From the NCBI GenBank assembly GCA_019454045.1, contig SKCR01032770.1, forward strand, positions 247,440 through 311,439: a stretch of DNA of 64,000 bases, read 5' to 3'. This document shows positions 61,501 through 64,000 of this stretch, piece after piece. Position numbers and translations under genes: made by a program. The notes beneath the pieces were generated by a model. It saw only the letters and a program-made list of their open reading frames with translations. It was not told the origin of the DNA and did not search any database. How positions within the stretch are numbered: position 1 is the first letter of the stretch; every line of letters starts with the position of its first letter. The DNA is from Zanthoxylum bungeanum. Taxonomy: Eukaryota; Streptophyta; Magnoliopsida; Sapindales; Rutaceae.

Positions 61501-63880
61501 ACATTAATTTTATTTGAATAGTCTTTTGGAAAATAGTTTATTTTTCCACTCTTCAATTTGCTAAATAGGTAATCAAATAGGTATTTGAAGAGTGAAATTA
61601 GAAGAGGCTTTTGCAGTTGCTCTTAGTCTATTACAAAAATCGCTTATTGACATTTTCTATAATCCACATTTCTAATAATAGTAAACAGATGGATTGTCTG
61701 CAAGCCTGCAAGAGTGCATAGCAGTCTTAAGAATATAATAAGATAGAAGAAAGAAGTAATATAGTTTTTTTCTGAACCTGAATCAGCCCAACTTGCCGGT
61801 TATCTACTCCTCTACTATAATTCCACAGCATCTCACCAGTTTTTGCTCCAAAATCCTTTTGAAGTGAATCCTGAAGACACCAAAAAGCTGTACATATTAA
61901 AATACCCAGAAACCTCCTTGCCTATTGCTTATTCGATCTTTAAGAAATTAATTCTGACAGGAAAAACTTCGGAACATTTTAATGTATTTTCTTTTACTAC
62001 TTCGTCCAATTCATTTAGTCTGAATCAACTAAGAAAAATTACCCTTTCATTTACTTATCTTTTCTGTTAGCTGTGGAAGGCAATCCATTGTAAGTAAAGA
62101 ATAATGCACTATAAATTAAGTCTGAAGAATGCCATTGGTCACATTATAACCTGCTGCAGTCTATTGAAATTCTACATTTGCAACCTAAAAGGGAATGGCA
62201 TGACAAGGAGTCTAACAGCTTGCAAATATATCTTCTTAATTAGAAAAGGTAACAACTATTTCAAGATGAAACATAACATGACCTTGGAAATCATACGCAA
62301 CTGACCACAAGTCCAAACGTTTTGCTTCTTCAACTTTTCCTCTAAAGCATGACCTATTCCAGGAAGTGCATTGATTGGAAGTTGGTTCAGATACTCACCC
62401 ACCTGCAAAAAATCAACTACTTTAGTCAAGAAGGTGACATTCATGCAACACAAAATAACTTATATAGATATATTCAAGTGATGGCTTAAACTTTATAAGT
62501 TGTATAAAGAACAAGAAGAGTGGATTTTCCCAATTTATTGAAGGAATGTGAGTTATGAAATTGTGACTGCCAACTCTTAAAGGATACATTTGTTAACAAG
62601 GTATGGCATAGTATTATAGAATATCTCACTAAGCATAACAGAAACACCTACACTGCAATATTGATGTACAGAAATTATCAGACAACTTCAGTATCAAATC
62701 AAAGCGAAGATGCCTCCTATAGAATAGAAAGTTAAAGAAAGAAAGCGAAAAAACAACATTCACGAGACATACCCCCTCTGGAGGGATGTAACATTGACCA
62801 TTCGGTTTAGCTGTTCTGGTGGCAAGGCGGGCCACAAGCATATTCCCAGATATCCCAGTACTTGCCGTGCAGGCTGTAGTTTCAAAAATCTCTTTTCTTA
62901 TTTTTGAACCTAGAAGCTCAGGATCCTCCCCTTCTAAGTCTGTGACATCTAAAAATGCTTCATCACAGCTAACTGCCTGTATTCAACAACAATTATATTT
63001 ACAATAACTCAAAGGAGGAAAGAATTTATAGTCAGGGATATGTTTCATGACCAGACCTGAACCTTATTGCAGTGCTTATGCAAGATGTTATAAAACTGAT
63101 CTGCTACCTTAAAAAAATAAAAATAAAAAATCATCAGCAAACCCACTAAACAGGAGAACTGTGACATCCTTTAAAAACACTCGGATTGGATGTTCAAATT
63201 TATGGATTACCTGCTCATAAGCTTCAAAGTTGTAAGGAAAAATAACAAGCTGCGGACAAAGAGCCTTGGCATCTCTAACAAACATCCCAGCCCTAACTCC
63301 TGAAAAATAGAATTAAAATTCACTTGTATACAGAAAAGATTATCCAGAAAATAAAATGTAATCGGAACGAGATAGACAAGACTTAGACTGAATAACCATA
63401 AGCCCTAGCAGGATAATTCGCAGATGAAATTTCAGCAGTTCCCTTTGGATTGTCTGAATGACATACAGCTACAGGGTTATCCTGTAATTCACGACGGTTC
63501 CTGATGACCACTGACACAAAGAAGCAGTCCTGGAGCAGCATATTTGCGTCAATTGCATATTATAAGTCCAAATAAGGAAAACATAGCACATCTATCTTTA
63601 CAATACAGGGGTATTCCTTCGTTAAACAGGTTCAGGTTTCAAATTGCTCTAGAATTGCTGAAGTTCACAACCATAATAATAGGCAAAAGAAAAATGTCTA
63701 TTTGAAATCCAGTTATAAATCCCATGATAATGAGATTACCATGTCAACATGGATGATGGATGTCCTCTGAGCATCTGATGAAACTCTTGGTAAAGAACTC
63801 ATACTCTTAAGCCCACTGTGGTCGGGGAAACGTTTACGATACCGATTTCTCCAAGTACCAATGAAGTGAAGCCTTGAACT
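55570..63880 (-). CDS. REV1: REV1 translesion DNA polymerase, C-terminal 788 residues
   Basis: Y-family dCMP transferase and scaffold for lesion bypass in the nucleus. Eighteen GT-AG exons (high to low): 63880-63740, 63529-63397, 63299-63211, 63107-63057, 62976-62773, 62402-62283, 61870-61778, 60853-60794, 60703-60617, 60423-60340, 60251-60179, 59373-59305, 59091-58990, 58254-57967, 57871-57798, 57714-57122, 56320-56260, 55614-55570. They sum to 2,367 nt in one open frame ending GGSMHIE-stop. Visible parts, numbered from the first exon here: RLHFIGTWRNRYRKRF linker (3-18); palm with HVDMDCFF (Asp 46) and SCDEAF (Asp 143, Glu 144), all metal ligands kept; thumb with LPINALPGIG; little finger with SIGAEVNWGVRF; two ubiquitin-binding motifs centred on Leu-Pro 489-490 and 606-607; C-terminal domain (about 660-780) that binds other polymerases. 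The N-terminal BRCT exons lie past 64,000. No stops or frameshifts, so probably functional. Confidence 0.95.
58763..58834. repeat. Perfect 36-bp tandem duplication in a REV1 intron
   Basis: Two adjacent copies of a 36-base unit beginning CAGAAAATCCTGTTAAACAC, identical except at the last base. It lies in the intron between exons 58,990 and 58,254. Confidence 0.95.
59761..59932. repeat. Diverged ~80-bp tandem duplication in a REV1 intron
   Basis: 59,761-59,842 and 59,848-59,932 share CATCTCCATAAATG and CTAGCCATCCATCACT in the same order. It lies in the intron between exons 60,179 and 59,373. Confidence 0.8.
61082..61622. mobile_element. Tourist-like (PIF/Harbinger) MITE in a REV1 intron
   Basis: Terminal inverted repeat GAGCAACTCCAAAAG and, inverted at the right end, GAGCAACTGCAAAAG (14 of 15 match). 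The 3-bp flank TTA is duplicated on both sides (61,079-61,081 and 61,623-61,625), as expected for PIF/Harbinger. A subterminal TTCTTCAAAT is matched by ATTTGAAGAG at the other end. 541 bases, no coding sequence, inside the intron between exons 61,778 and 60,853. Confidence 0.88.
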
Positions 63881-64000
63881 CTACAGAAATAAGAGTTCAC
63901 TTTAAGATATAACCAAGACTAAGTACCCACAGATAACTCTTCAAGCACAACAGGGCATACAAATTCATCAAAAGACATATGAATTAGATATATCTATTAT

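Overview
This is nuclear DNA of a flowering plant, most likely a eudicot. It has AT-rich intergenic DNA, a many-exon gene with GT-AG introns, a plant secreted-peptide gene, and dense nested plant LTR retrotransposons with small DNA transposons. I cannot name the species. Exact target-site duplications (TSDs) and terminal sequences fix most element boundaries.

Layout. 1-9.66 kb is fossil retroelement DNA: the end of a chromovirus-type LTR, a truncated solo LTR (copy A), a minus-strand Tat/Ogre-like reverse transcriptase fragment and a minus-strand chromovirus pol fossil. 9,668-16,576 is a complete but frameshifted Ty1/copia element (TSD TAGAT). 17,145-24,191 is a minus-strand LTR element with an intact 400-codon gag and no pol seen (TSD GTATT); its 5' LTR carries a 2.05-kb solo-LTR-like insertion (TSD CTCAA). 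24.2-31.9 kb is gene-poor and holds three hAT-like MITEs, a SINE split by one of them, and a one-exon gene for a PIP/PIPL secreted peptide (30,784-30,993, minus). 31,936-35,027 is an internally deleted Gypsy chromovirus element (TSD TGAAC). 35,572-39,230 is a CACTA-like element split by solo LTR copy B (TSD CATAT). 39,271-52,226 is a hAT-like MITE split by a 12.3-kb Athila/Tat Gypsy element, which itself contains solo LTR copy C (TSD CCAAC) and another hAT-like MITE (TSD ATATTGAG).

The main cellular gene is REV1, a translesion DNA polymerase, on the minus strand at 55,570-63,880. Eighteen exons join in frame to 788 codons plus a stop. They cover the polymerase core, two ubiquitin-binding motifs and the C-terminal interaction domain. 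The N-terminal BRCT part lies beyond 64,000. A Tourist-like MITE sits in one intron. Downstream of REV1 (52.8-54.9 kb) are exon-like minus-strand blocks that I could not assign.

The most unusual feature is a set of hAT-like MITEs whose bodies are built from different short G/C-containing motifs (AACCG, GGAACC, AACGAATC, CGGGTC, GGCCCG) while their ends follow a TAGGGGTG-like pattern with 8-bp TSDs. The window otherwise looks like ordinary plant repeat-rich DNA with two recognisable cellular genes.
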